Positions 53,538-62,569 are shown, counted from the first letter of the stretch. The stretch: 64,000 nucleotides of DNA from an uncultured Desulfovibrionaceae bacterium (GCA_944325195.1 CALUZB010000003.1:60445-124444); one strand, 5' to 3'. Translations and numbers: made by a program. The notes: generated from the letters alone by a model not told the origin.

Positions 53538-54380
53538 TTAAAGCCCAAAAAATCGTTTGCTGTTTTTTCCGGTGGCCAGCCAAAGTTCAGACACGGGCAT
53601 GTCTTTGCAGCGAGCCGCTTCTGCGGCTGTGAATACTACCAGAGCCGGTTCGTTTGGTCGGCCGCGCCATGGCTCCGGTGCGAGATAAGGGCTGTCTGTT
53701 TCCAGATGCAGGCGATCCAAGGGGATGTGTGCAACAGCTTCCCGCAAGGCTTCATTTCTTTTAAAGGTAATCGGTCCGGGGATTGAAATTTCCCAACCTC
53801 GTTTAAGAATGGCTTGTGCCATAGGTATATCGCCGCCAAAACAGTGCCAAAGCAGGGGGCGGCCTATAAATCCCTCAGATTCCAGAATTGAGACTGTGTC
53901 AGCCCAAGCGTCCCGGCAATGGATTGAGACAGGCAGGTCTAATTGCCCAGCCAAGCGCAGTTGAGCGATAAATGCACGTTTCTGCACTTGCGGGGGCTGA
54001 TCCGGCCAATAATAGTCCAACCCGATTTCGCCGATTGCCCTGATCCGTGAATCGGAGTTCACCGCGTTGCGCATGGCTTCCGTTTGCTCGTCGGTCAGTA
54101 AATCCGCTTCAGTGGGGTGAACCCCCAGTTGAAAAAATACTTGCGGGAAGGCTGAAAACAATTCTCCGGCAGTTTGCCAGTGCTCGGCGCTGGCGAAGAT
54201 ATTGCCGATTGCGTCCAATCCGCTTTCTTTTGCCCGCGAGATGACTTGGGGCAATTCCATGTCGGGCTCTGCTGTTCCTGCAGTATATTCAGGAAAAGCC
54301 AGATGCGCGTGGGTATCAACTCCGCCTGCGGGAAGAGCTAATTCTTGCGGTGCAGTGCGAATCTGTTTCTTTTTTGACAT
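53538..54380 (-). CDS. TatD family metal-dependent hydrolase
   Basis: Two-metal amidohydrolase fold with DNase activity in studied members. 280 residues. Metal ligands: VDTHAHLAF (about 20-28), GEIGLDYYWPD, SIHCRDAWAD, LLWHCFGGDI and LETDSPYLAPEPWRGRPNEP. The first 15 residues are a basic extension. The gene starts 5 nt after the radical SAM gene, so both form one unit. Confidence 0.92.
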   Translation of the reverse strand: MSKKKQIRTAPQELALPAGGVDTHAHLAFPEYTAGTAEPDMELPQVISRAKESGLDAIGNIFASAEHWQTAGELFSAFPQVFFQLGVHPTEADLLTDEQTEAMRNAVNSDSRIRAIGEIGLDYYWPDQPPQVQKRAFIAQLRLAGQLDLPVSIHCRDAWADTVSILESEGFIGRPLLWHCFGGDIPMAQAILKRGWEISIPGPITFKRNEALREAVAHIPLDRLHLETDSPYLAPEPWRGRPNEPALVVFTAAEAARCKDMPVSELWLATGKNSKRFFGL

Positions 54381-54385
54381 AGGTA

Positions 54386-55426
54386 TTAATTATAACCCGA
54401 TACTGTGAATTTGACAATCGGCCATTCCCAAAAAATCACCTTATCCCTGGTGATGAGAAGCTCTTCATAGGCGGGCTTAAGTTCGCCTTTATGCCCCCAG
54501 AATATTCCTTGCAACCAGCGGGGCAGATGGATTTGAACTATACTTGCCGGTAAGTTGCCTAATTTTGCACTCAGCCACAGGTATAGAGCCTTGGCCTGGA
54601 TAATGTTGCCCAGGGCGGGGTGCCAGGGGCCGGCTAAAATGTTGGAGGTCAATTCCGCTTCCGGAGCAAGGCCTTGCCTGATTACGGGGATGCCGGCAAG
54701 ATTAAGCTTCAGCAGAGCAGCGGCCAGCTCACTGATGGTCTGCTCAATGCTCCAGGGCTGATAGCTTCCGGATTGCCATAATTTTGCGAGCTCTGTTTCA
54801 GCAATGACCAGACAGGGGTACAGACGCACTGCCTGTGGTTTGAGTTCAAGAACCAGTTCAATATCTTTTCTGAAGGCTTCAATAGTTTGACCCGGCATAC
54901 CGGGCATCAACTGAATTACAAGATTAAATCCATTTTCCGATACGCGGGAACAGGCCTCAAAAGCGGTTTGACCTGTATATCCTCTTCCACTTGCCTGTAA
55001 AGAGCAGGAATCATAACTTTGGATACCAAGCTCAATGGTTTTGAGTCCATATTCGCGCAACAGGGACAGTTTGGAATGACTGACCGCATCAGGCCTGGTG
55101 GAGCAACGCAACTGATGAAGCTGGTGAGCGGCGTTGGACACCTTTCCCAATTCTAAAAAGCGCTTTTGCCAATATTCCGGCATCAGGGTGAAGGTGCCGC
55201 CAAAAAAAGCCAGTTCCTGCTTCTTTTGTCTGGTTGCACAGTCTGCTCCCAAGGAAGTTTTCAAGCGTTTTTCTATTTGCTCAAGCTCTGCTTCCTGTTG
55301 GCCGGTCTGCAAGGTTTGGGCGCAAAAGGCACAACGCTTTTTGCAGCCTGCGAAAGGAATGAAAATCGGATAAATGTGCTTGCTTTCAGGTTTTAGTAGT
55401 GGGGTTAAACTATAAAAATCTTGCAT
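54386..55426 (-). CDS. Radical SAM protein, Elp3/YhcC-like
   Basis: 346 residues. The FeS-cluster motif is IFIPFAGCKKRCAFCAQ (Cys at C-x3-C-x2-C), and the Elp3-type FFGGTFTLMPEYWQ and TRPDAVSHSKLSLLREYGLKTIELGIQSYD follow. The C-terminal part continues with the YHcC/Elp3-like PGMPGQTIEAFRKDIELVLELKPQAVRLYPCLV. No acetyltransferase domain is present, so it is not a full Elp3. Similar proteins are found in anaerobes with unknown substrate. Divergent from the HIT gene. Confidence 0.85.
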   Translation of the reverse strand: MQDFYSLTPLLKPESKHIYPIFIPFAGCKKRCAFCAQTLQTGQQEAELEQIEKRLKTSLGADCATRQKKQELAFFGGTFTLMPEYWQKRFLELGKVSNAAHQLHQLRCSTRPDAVSHSKLSLLREYGLKTIELGIQSYDSCSLQASGRGYTGQTAFEACSRVSENGFNLVIQLMPGMPGQTIEAFRKDIELVLELKPQAVRLYPCLVIAETELAKLWQSGSYQPWSIEQTISELAAALLKLNLAGIPVIRQGLAPEAELTSNILAGPWHPALGNIIQAKALYLWLSAKLGNLPASIVQIHLPRWLQGIFWGHKGELKPAYEELLITRDKVIFWEWPIVKFTVSGYN

Positions 55427-55520
55427 AAGTGAAAATCTGATAGTATGAATAAATAAAAACTATTAGGAGTTTATTTCCTGAAGGCTTTTTCAAAAAAACT
55501 ATTCAATAAGGGGACTTCAA

Positions 55521-55934
55521 GTGGCGGATTGTATCTTTTGCGCGATGCAACGGGGGGAAATCCCGTTTGTGGAAGTTTTTTCAAATAACAACTTATTTGC
55601 ATTCATGGATATCGGCCCCCTCAATCATGGCCATATCCTTATAGTCCCTAAAAAGCATTATGCCAATATGTTTGAGGTGCCGGTTGAATTGGGTGGTGAG
55701 TTGCTGGAAACAATGCAGGCGTTGGGAAGGGGCGTAATGGAGGCAACCGGAGCAGGCGGTCTGAATGTTGTTCAGAATAATTTCGCACCTTCCGGTCAAG
55801 CAGTGTTTCATGTGCACTGGCATTTGATTCCCAGGTTTGAGGGGGATGGGCTTTTGAAGTGGACCCCGGGCAAGTACGACAGCAATGAGCAAATGCAGGC
55901 TCTTGCAGAGTTAATTCGTAAAGCTGTGAAGTAA
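55521..55934 (+). CDS. HIT family protein (HinT-like)
   Basis: Nucleotide phosphoramidase. 137 residues; starts with GTG, with AAGGGGA 8 nt upstream. CIFCAMQRGEIPF at the start and the histidine triad VFHVHWHLIPRF near residue 95. LNHGHILIVPKKH holds the first conserved His pair. Complete by length. Confidence 0.94.
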   Translation: MADCIFCAMQRGEIPFVEVFSNNNLFAFMDIGPLNHGHILIVPKKHYANMFEVPVELGGELLETMQALGRGVMEATGAGGLNVVQNNFAPSGQAVFHVHWHLIPRFEGDGLLKWTPGKYDSNEQMQALAELIRKAVK

Positions 55935-55979
55935 TGCTTTGGGATAGACTATGTCAATATAACTTGTAAAGGGGAGAGT

Positions 55980-56273
55980 ATGGAGCAGGCGACTTTTACC
56001 AAAGCAAGTCTAGTTGATTTGATTTATGAAAAAATTGACAGAAACAGAACGGAAGTTAAAGAGTTAGTTGAGGAAATGCTGGATTTGATGAAGACTGCTA
56101 TAAAGAAAGACCATTCCTTAATGCTGACGGGGTTTGGAAAGTTTGAGGTATATCAGAAACCAACCCGAAACGGGCGTAATCCAAAAACTTCTCAGGTAAT
56201 TGTTTTGCCTTCCCGCAAGGTGGTCAGTTTTCGAATCTCCCGTAAATTTAGGGAAGAACTGAACAGTCTTTAA
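55980..56273 (+). CDS. IHF alpha/HU-type DNA-bending protein
   Basis: 97 residues, HU/IHF fold. TKASLVDLIYEKIDRNRTEVKELVEEML forms the dimer helices; LMLTGFGKFEVYQKPTRNGRNPKT holds the DNA-binding arm with the Pro-bearing RNPKT motif; VSFRISRKFREELN ends the protein. The mix of Arg and Pro at the arm resembles IhfA more than HU. AAAGGGGAG precedes the ATG. A strong terminator follows. Confidence 0.88.
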   Translation: MEQATFTKASLVDLIYEKIDRNRTEVKELVEEMLDLMKTAIKKDHSLMLTGFGKFEVYQKPTRNGRNPKTSQVIVLPSRKVVSFRISRKFREELNSL

Positions 56274-56361
56274 GGCTTTTAAATTTAAGAATGCCATGAC
56301 GACTGCGTGTTCACCCGTTGCTGAATTGCAAGTTAATTTATTTAGACCTGATTATAACTGT

Positions 56362-56388
56362 AAAGCGCCGGCAGTACCGGCGCTTTTT
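56362..56388 (+). terminator. Terminator after the ihfA-like gene
   Basis: AAAGCGCCGG and CCGGCGCTTT with a five-base loop, then TT. It is 89 nt past the stop codon. Confidence 0.9.
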
Positions 56389-56567
56389 GTTGTACTCATA
56401 TACCATGAAGTCAGTCGTTTTACTGTGCTTGCTGTAAGTTTGATTTATGCGCAGTATCACCTTAATGCAATCCGCCTAGCCTCCAACATATATGAGATGA
56501 AGCGTAAGATATTGACTGGAAATCTATAAACGCTGCTTAAGTTTTAAGGTTGGCTCGCTGTTTCATA

Positions 56568-56599
56568 AAATTACCCCCGTTGTGTGTCGGGGGTAATTT
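56568..56599 (-). terminator. Terminator after the Fic-like gene
   Basis: AAATTACCCCC and GGGGGTAATTT pair perfectly over 11 bp. On the minus strand the stem ends in TTTTA. Confidence 0.8.
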
Positions 56600-56640
56600 A
56601 TAGTTCCAAAGATTATAAACTCTGAAATAAGAGTTATTGT

Positions 56641-57042
56641 TTAAGCATTGCTTACTATGCTTTTCAGGCTTGAGATAAAACAGATACGTTCCATTGTGTA
56701 GTTTTCGCAAGCCGGGTCCAGCGTTTTCAGAATTACGGGGAATGGTTGGAAGTCACCTCCGTTTCGTTGGTCAACCACATAACCGTTTTTTTCCAGGAGC
56801 AAAATAATGCTGTGCCATGCGGTACGTTTATTGCCATCCAGGAAAGGTTTTTCCGCTCCGATGCGCAGCAGCAGGTTCCAGGCCGCTGCCCAGACATCCA
56901 GACGCACTTCAGGTAAAAAACTTTCGAAGGCCGAATCTACTTGTTCCCGGAATTCAGTATAGGGAATATAAAGTTTTCGTTTGTCGAGATTCGGTAGTTG
57001 ATGATGCAATTCAAGAACCTCATCGGCGTTGAGTATATGCAT
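56641..57042 (-). CDS. Fic/Doc family protein with changed catalytic motif
   Basis: 133 residues. The core motif reads EKPFLDGNKRTAWHSI. In active Fic/Doc proteins this is H-x-F-x-[DEN]-G-N-[KG]-R, with His as catalytic base; here Lys replaces the His (K82 or nearby). The rest of the motif and the Doc-like flanking helices are intact, including the VLELHHQL start. AAGGAGAAA lies close to the ATG. No Phd-type antitoxin gene is next to it, so it is an orphan. Either an inactive relic, a protein with another activity, or a regulator. Confidence 0.8.
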   Translation of the reverse strand: MHILNADEVLELHHQLPNLDKRKLYIPYTEFREQVDSAFESFLPEVRLDVWAAAWNLLLRIGAEKPFLDGNKRTAWHSIILLLEKNGYVVDQRNGGDFQPFPVILKTLDPACENYTMERICFISSLKSIVSNA

Positions 57043-57167
57043 GATTTCTCCTTGAGAATTACCGTTACGCTTGTTCTATGGTTATAGAATAACACATATG
57101 GTAAAGAATAGGCAAGCCCGCGCTATTATGTTAAGAGTTTTTCAAACAGACTATAGGTGGGGGTAGT

Positions 57168-58451
57168 ATGGTCAACGACGCCAAACAGGAAGTTGGTTTA
57201 GAAAAGCAACTGGCTGAGAGGTTCCGTAACCTTTTGTCAAGCCACATATTGCCGTTGTTGCACGGCTCAAGCTTAAGCGGACCGTATTCCGGTAAACGGC
57301 GCGTTAGTCATATGGTTTCTTCAGCCGGTAAGAACAGGTTGAAAATTTATCTGTCTGAAGAAAGCAGGCTCTATTTCGCTTTACAAAGCCACACCCCATA
57401 TTCGTCACAAGAAAAAGATTTCATTGAAAAGATCATTCTTAAATTCAGGGAACTGCGGGTGCTGGAAAGCAAGTTCTACTATATGGTAGGGCGGGCTTGC
57501 GTAGAACTGGCCATTTCAGAGTTCATAAATTTTGAACATGCTGAAACAATTTACAGAGTAATTCAAATTTATAATCAGTGGTCAACTCAAACCTATGAGG
57601 GCGAACGGATATCTCATTCGGTAGGCATAGATTTCAATCGCAAGGGCGAGCAGAAAAGCAACCTGGTAGACTTTATAAATTCTGATTTCGTGAAAATTTT
57701 GGGCGCCCGCCCTCAAACGGTTCTTACTGTAGACAGTCATGGGTATATTCTTAATCTGGAAACAGTCAGTCTTCCTGAAGGCGGCGAGGATAAATTTGAG
57801 AGGCTTTTGGCTCCCTTGTGTGTAACGGGGCCGGCGCTTTGGTCGAGTGAGCCCGGCAGAGCATTGGTACATCTTACCGCCAAGGGAGAAATTCTGTTGT
57901 TTAAGGATGGAATGGCCATGTTCGCTAAACGCCGGGCTCAGTGGCGTTCATTTCCACATGGGTTGATTATCAACGAATATAACCATGAGAATGTTGATCA
58001 GATCGAGTCCAATATCAGTCGTGCCATTTACCTGACTGCAATTGACGTGGCTTTTGAGCATAAAGGTGCTTGTATTGGGGTATTGGCTGAGAACCCGAAC
58101 AAATACAAAGAGGGGTTGGGGCGGATTCGTTCGGAATATCTGTTTCAAGCTAAAAAAGCCAGCCCGGCAACCCGCTTGATTTCCACTCTGGTTGCGGGGA
58201 AAAAATTCTACGAACTGCCGCGGCAAATTCGGTTGGAACTGTGCAGCATTGACGGGGCGGTAATTCTTAACCATGCAGGTGAAATTCTCACTGTGGGAGC
58301 AATATTGAAAACCAAGGGTAACGCCGGAAGAGGCGGTGGGCGCACGGCGGCGGCCACTGCTCTGGCTAAAACTGGAACAGGCATGAAGATATCAAATGAC
58401 GGCTATATAGAGATTTACTCCGGCAACAAACCGCCCATGGGTTTTTTATAA
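57168..58451 (+). CDS. DisA/DacZ-type nucleotide-binding domain protein, diadenylate-cyclase-like
   Basis: 427 residues. The C-terminal part carries the DAC fold: DGAVILNHAGEILTVGAI (DGA at about 362-364) and GGGRTAAATALAKTGTGMKISNDGYIEIY. In diadenylate cyclases the second motif is G-x-RHR; here it reads RTA (about 392-394), so the active-site Arg/His are partly changed. The N-terminal 280 residues form an uncharacterised domain with KFYYMVGRACVELAI. Related proteins in deltaproteobacteria may make or bind c-di-AMP. Convergent with cobS with 6-nt overlap. Confidence 0.7.
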   Translation: MVNDAKQEVGLEKQLAERFRNLLSSHILPLLHGSSLSGPYSGKRRVSHMVSSAGKNRLKIYLSEESRLYFALQSHTPYSSQEKDFIEKIILKFRELRVLESKFYYMVGRACVELAISEFINFEHAETIYRVIQIYNQWSTQTYEGERISHSVGIDFNRKGEQKSNLVDFINSDFVKILGARPQTVLTVDSHGYILNLETVSLPEGGEDKFERLLAPLCVTGPALWSSEPGRALVHLTAKGEILLFKDGMAMFAKRRAQWRSFPHGLIINEYNHENVDQIESNISRAIYLTAIDVAFEHKGACIGVLAENPNKYKEGLGRIRSEYLFQAKKASPATRLISTLVAGKKFYELPRQIRLELCSIDGAVILNHAGEILTVGAILKTKGNAGRGGGRTAAATALAKTGTGMKISNDGYIEIYSGNKPPMGFL

Positions 58452-59192
58452 GCAATATAAAGTAAGTGAAAGCATTGCCGTCAACTCAGAAAGGACAATG
58501 CCCGCCCCAATGAAGTCTCCATTGAACCCGCCTTGCTTTGCGGCATTTGCGGCCAGAAGGCAAATGACCAAAAAGCTTAACCCTGCTGTCAGACAAACGC
58601 CAATTATACTGAAGCGGATACTGCCGAGCACAACCAGTAAAAACAACCAGGTAAGCATTTTACGGGAAAGGGACGCTTCCTGTGTGATTTTACCCAAACC
58701 GGCGTTGGGGTTGAGCGGGCATATGGCAGGCAGAAGCAGAGCCAAAGCCCGCGCCAGCGCCGCCGCCCAAGGCATAGCTTCCCAGCGGCCTGCTGCCAGC
58801 AAGTGGTCAATGGTGAACAAATATCCTGTTCCGGCCAGAAAAATGCCCAGTCCTCCCATTGAGCCCAGTCTGCTGTCTTTTACAACCTGCCAGAAAGCCG
58901 CCCCGGTTTTGTTGCTTCCCAAGCCGTCCATCACATCTGCAAGCCCATCCCAATGCAGGGCCCGGCTTAACCATATATAAACAGTCAGATACAACCATGC
59001 TGCAAGCCAGTGAGTGCCGGATAGACCGACCAGAAAAGGAAGCAGGGCAAGCAGACTGAGTATGGAACCGGCCAACGGCAGCCAGGCGAAGGCGGCCTTA
59101 ATGTCTGTGGCGGGGTTACAGGGCAAGGGTAAGCGACTTGAAAAGAGCAGTGCCGCGCTTATGTTATTAAGAATATCCCGGCAGAAATTCAT
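58446..59192 (-). CDS. cobS: Adenosylcobinamide-GDP ribazoletransferase
   Basis: Joins the nucleotide loop to the corrin ring at the end of cobalamin synthesis, in the membrane. 248 residues, six or more helices. Marks: FSSRLPLP at the start, FAWLPLAGSILSLL, the metal site RALHWDGLADVMDGLGS with its Asp residues, KDSRLGSMGGLG and a C-terminal GGFNGDFIGAGIVLSEL. It overlaps the SAM hydroxide adenosyltransferase gene by 4 nt. Confidence 0.95.
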   Translation of the reverse strand: MNFCRDILNNISAALLFSSRLPLPCNPATDIKAAFAWLPLAGSILSLLALLPFLVGLSGTHWLAAWLYLTVYIWLSRALHWDGLADVMDGLGSNKTGAAFWQVVKDSRLGSMGGLGIFLAGTGYLFTIDHLLAAGRWEAMPWAAALARALALLLPAICPLNPNAGLGKITQEASLSRKMLTWLFLLVVLGSIRFSIIGVCLTAGLSFLVICLLAANAAKQGGFNGDFIGAGIVLSELTAMLSLTLYCL

Positions 59193-60031
59193 TTGACTAC
59201 CGTAATTTCTACTTGCAGCTCTGGATTTACCTGCGATAAATTAACGAGTGCTTTTGGGTTGACAGTCAGACAAGCTGCGGCTGAACCACAATTCATGGCT
59301 ATTTCCATGTACCCTTGGCTGCCTGGAATCAGAGCCATACCTTGCTGGGGGATTTGCGAATAACTGGCAGCCTGACACAATGGGTGTTCCTTTCCTTGAA
59401 ATTTGAGGCGCAAGCAGACATTGTTGCTTAAAAATGTCCATTGTTTAATTGTCAGGTTCAGTATCAGGTTTCCAAAATTATCTATATACAGGATTTCCGA
59501 TCTGACTTTGTCGTTCAGTACTTCTGCGCAAGCCCAGTGGACAGTCTGCAACTCACCTTCCGACATAGGCTCGCATAATTCTGAAATGGGGACGCCTGCG
59601 AGCAATTCACCTACGGCCGGTGCAATGATGTCCCGGCCGGCAAACACGTTTGAGTCATAGGTCCGGCTGGGTGTTAAAAGACGCCACAGTTTATGCGGTT
59701 TGTTGCGACTTATCAGGCTGAGCAGGCCGTTATCCGGCGCAACAAACCTTTGCCCGCCGGCTTCAAGAATTACAATGCTTCTGTCTGAGCCCACTCCTGG
59801 ATCTACTATGGCCAGAAAGGTAGTGTCGGCAGGAAAGTGGTCAGCACAGGCTGCAAGAAAATAAGCTCCAACCCGAATGTTGAATGGGGGTACTTCATGG
59901 CTGATATCAACAATCCGGGTCAGGGGACAGTGAGTATAAATTACTCCCTTTAATTGGCCGACATATGCGTCTTTTAAGCCAAAATCAGTAACCAGGGCCA
60001 GAATGGGATTGTTTGAACCAAAGGAGTTCAT
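59189..60031 (-). CDS. SAM hydroxide adenosyltransferase (DUF62)
   Basis: Hydrolyses S-adenosylmethionine to adenosine and methionine; related to fluorinase and chlorinase. 280 residues. Key family parts: LVTDFGLKDAYVGQLKGVI, RIVDISHEVPPFN with the Asp/His pair, AIVDPGVGSDR and FVAPDNGLLSL. C-terminal beta domain has DNFGNLILNLT, the nucleoside site. No halide-enzyme signature stands out, so the hydrolase role is preferred. Coupled to cobS and 29 nt after rex. Confidence 0.92.
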   Translation of the reverse strand: MNSFGSNNPILALVTDFGLKDAYVGQLKGVIYTHCPLTRIVDISHEVPPFNIRVGAYFLAACADHFPADTTFLAIVDPGVGSDRSIVILEAGGQRFVAPDNGLLSLISRNKPHKLWRLLTPSRTYDSNVFAGRDIIAPAVGELLAGVPISELCEPMSEGELQTVHWACAEVLNDKVRSEILYIDNFGNLILNLTIKQWTFLSNNVCLRLKFQGKEHPLCQAASYSQIPQQGMALIPGSQGYMEIAMNCGSAAACLTVNPKALVNLSQVNPELQVEITVVK

Positions 60032-60060
60032 GGGGTGGGCGATGATGGGCGATCGGGGAC

Positions 60061-60699
60061 TCAGCTCTGATGTGAACTGAGATTAAACGATAATGCATAA
60101 AGGTGGTGCAGGTAGTCTACATACTCCACAAACACCCCTTCAGGGACTGGGACTCTGGTTGGAGTGAAATTCAAGATGCCCCGCACTCCTGCATCCAGCA
60201 GCCGATTAACAATGTACTGTACATGATCCGGGCGTGAGGTAATAATTCCGATTTCCGGCTTCAGTTGTGACTCCAATCCCTTCAGTTCTTGGATATTGAG
60301 CACTTTTATTCCTAATATTTCCTGGCCTACTCTGGTTGGATCTATATCGAAAACCCCTACAATCCTGTAGGTGTGCATTCGCATTTCGCGGTGCATGAGC
60401 AGAGAGCGGGCCATATGTCCCATGCCTACCAATACAGCGCGCCATTCACGGTTGATACCCAAAGAGGACGCAATGGCGTGAGAAAGCTCCTCAACATAGT
60501 AGCCTAGGCCGCGTACGCCGAACTCACCGAAATAGGCCAGATCTTTGCGAACCTGTGCTCCATTGGTATTACAAAAAGTTCCGAGTTCTTCAGAAGAAAT
60601 AAGTGTGACCCCATCACGACTTAATGAATTGAGCACTTCCAGGTACACTGCCATGCGCTCAAGCGTGGCCCGGGGGATATGGTTGCTTTTAAAATTCAT
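60061..60699 (-). CDS. rex: Redox-sensing transcriptional repressor Rex
   Basis: Senses the NADH/NAD+ ratio and represses fermentative and respiratory genes, a known regulator of sulphate reduction and energy genes in Desulfovibrio. 212 residues. N-terminal winged helix ERMAVYLEVLNSLSRDGV...ISSEELGTFCNTNGAQVRKDLAYFGEFGVRGLGY; Rossmann part with VLVGMGHMARSLL and FDIDPTRVGQEILGIKV. A site resembling the Rex box was not found in this window. Confidence 0.95.
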   Translation of the reverse strand: MNFKSNHIPRATLERMAVYLEVLNSLSRDGVTLISSEELGTFCNTNGAQVRKDLAYFGEFGVRGLGYYVEELSHAIASSLGINREWRAVLVGMGHMARSLLMHREMRMHTYRIVGVFDIDPTRVGQEILGIKVLNIQELKGLESQLKPEIGIITSRPDHVQYIVNRLLDAGVRGILNFTPTRVPVPEGVFVEYVDYLHHLYALSFNLSSHQS

Positions 60700-61263
60700 T
60701 CACCCTCATAGGGATATGGTCCCAGCAAGTTAATAAGACACGGCTGCTTATCATTTTTATCAAGAAGATTGAAAAATGCAAGAGAAAAGTTTCACGCGTT
60801 ATTGTAATTTTCACCGGTGCGCCTTAGAATGAATGTGGTTTGTGTTGCTGCTCAATTACAAGTGAAAATCGCTTTTACTTTGGATTGTAATTCAACTTTG
60901 TATGTTGCAGCACACTATGTGCCGCAGACCGCGCTTTAAGTCTGGGCTGAAACTAACCGATATAATTCTATTCCATATCCACCGGTTTGGTGATACGCTT
61001 CAATTGTCGCTCCGGACAGGATAGATGTCATGGGCGAGTGAGGATTCAAGTTTTTGATGTACACTCCGTCAGCTCTGACAGATTTGCAGTGAACCATGCT
61101 GCTTTTCACTGCAACTATCTTTAATCTGTGATTGCAGGCAGGAGGCGGCTTAACTGTCGGGCAACAGTTTAAGGCTGTACGGTGAAAGGAAATATTCTTT
61201 GCCCGGTATCTCAGAACATTGGTAAGGGCTGGTTTAATCAGTTGATTTTATTAAGGAAAGGAT
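60700..61263. other. Intergenic, 564 nt, greA leader side
   Basis: No gene. It holds a partly self-complementary region (60841-60915, AATTACAA with TTGTAATT, and GTTGCTGC near GCAGCAC) and the hairpin at 61079-61128. The region upstream of greA is longer than usual. Confidence 0.4.
61079..61128 (+). promoter_or_regulatory. Hairpin in the greA leader
   Basis: TTGCAGTGAA (61084-61093) and TTCACTGCAA (61105-61114) form a perfect 10-bp stem, flanked by CAGATT and AATCTG. It lies about 135 nt upstream of the greA start and might act in RNA-based control; no T run follows. Confidence 0.4.
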
Positions 61264-61761
61264 ATGCAAAGTATTCCAATTTCTATAGAGGGGTTTGAGC
61301 TGCTGAAAGAGGAGCTTGCCCGGCTTAAGGAAGAGCGCCCAGAGGTAATTCAGGCTATTAAGGAAGCACGCGAAGAAGGCGATTTGAGTGAAAATGGCGG
61401 CTATGATGCGGCCAGGGAACGCCAGGGGATGCTTGAAGCCAAAATTGCTTATATCGAATCTCGTATTCCTTTATTCAATATAATAGACCCCGCCACATTG
61501 ACTGGGGATACTGTAACCTACGGAGCTACGGTTTCGCTGCTTGATCTGGATACTGATGAAGAACGGGAGTATATTCTTGTGGGGCCGGATGAAGCTGACT
61601 TTCTGCCTAAAAATGTAGCGGCCATATCTGTATTTTCACCAGTTGCGCGCAGCCTTTTAGGAAAGGAAGTAGGCGATGAGGTAAGCGTTGAAGTGCCGCG
61701 TGGAAAAATTCAATATGAAATTACAGCCTTGGCTTTTAATGGAGCCTTCATTAATAAATAA
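61264..61761 (+). CDS. greA: Transcription elongation factor GreA
   Basis: Rescues stalled RNA polymerase by stimulating RNA cleavage. 165 residues. N-terminal coiled coil with PISIEGFELLKEELARLKEERPEVIQAIKEAREEGDLSENGGYDAARERQ, where the DLSEN tip carries the catalytic acidic residues. The C-terminal FKBP-like domain has ILVGPDEADFLP and VARSLLGKEVGDEVSVEVPRG. AAGGAAAGGA precedes the ATG. Confidence 0.95.
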   Translation: MQSIPISIEGFELLKEELARLKEERPEVIQAIKEAREEGDLSENGGYDAARERQGMLEAKIAYIESRIPLFNIIDPATLTGDTVTYGATVSLLDLDTDEEREYILVGPDEADFLPKNVAAISVFSPVARSLLGKEVGDEVSVEVPRGKIQYEITALAFNGAFINK

Positions 61762-61917
61762 ACTGGCGCCCGTCCTTTATCTGCTTCCACTCTCAAGCAG
61801 TAATCTTTAACAAGTTTGGTTGCTGAGGGCCATAGACTGCGATGGCGGAGTATAATCATTTCAGTGTTTTTCAGCCAATCTGCAGCTCCACAAGAGCATA
61901 CCTTGGCAACATTCGCT

Positions 61918-61952
61918 CAGAGCGTTTTAACTTTTGACGTTAAAACGCTCTG
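61918..61952 (+). terminator. 14-bp hairpin, probable greA terminator
   Basis: CAGAGCGTTTTAAC and GTTAAAACGCTCTG pair perfectly with a seven-base loop and are followed by TTATTGTT. It lies about 157 nt past the greA stop codon. Confidence 0.7.
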
Positions 61953-62268
61953 TTATTGTTGGTACATGCCTGAAAGCAAGGTAAGTGATACTTTGTTGAG
62001 GCTAGGGACGTGAAATTTCAGAATTAACCCGTTAATCCTCTGTAAACACAGCAGGAATAAACAGTAAGCACATAAAATTGCTTCTTGTGTTGGATAGGAA
62101 GCCGACGCGGCGATAAAGCGGCCGCAATAACATGAATAGGGTTAAAAACATACGACAGTAAGATTCATTGATAAATCATCTGCCGGGCGATTTATGGAAT
62201 TGAGTTCGGGGCAGCGTGACACACGGCTGGAATATGTCTTAGTTCTTAGCCCATATATGGTAATAAAT

Positions 62269-62301
62269 TTGTGTGGTAAAGCCCTGGGCTTTACCACACA
62301 A
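62269..62301. terminator. 15-bp hairpin between greA and the triple-Rid gene
   Basis: TTGTGTGGTAAAGCC and GGCTTTACCACACAA around a three-base loop. On the minus strand ATTTATTA follows, so it may end the triple-Rid transcript, whose stop is about 270 nt upstream. Confidence 0.55.
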
Positions 62302-62569
62302 ACAAAATGCAAAGACAGACATTACGAGTATTCAACCTTGCGAAGCGAACACTCTGCCAAAGCCTGTGTTAATCGTTCGGCTTTGGTATTAAGCACGTCT
62401 TATTGATCTGTAAAGCGACATTATTTATTACTCAAGCCATAGAAGATGTGCCGAAGTCGGACAGACCTTCCCTGAATACCGAAGTACAAATTAAAAGCGC
62501 TTCTTTGGTCTCAGATGTAGCCGTGGTTCAACACCAGCAGCTTATCCTTTTACCTACAAGCAATGCCGC

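Larger units (their letters stand above)
61762..62569. other. Intergenic, 808 nt
   Basis: Large gap between convergent greA and the triple-Rid gene. Two strong hairpins are listed separately (61918-61952 and 62269-62301). No gene is supported in the rest; the short frames have no ribosome binding site or known domain. Confidence 0.4.
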
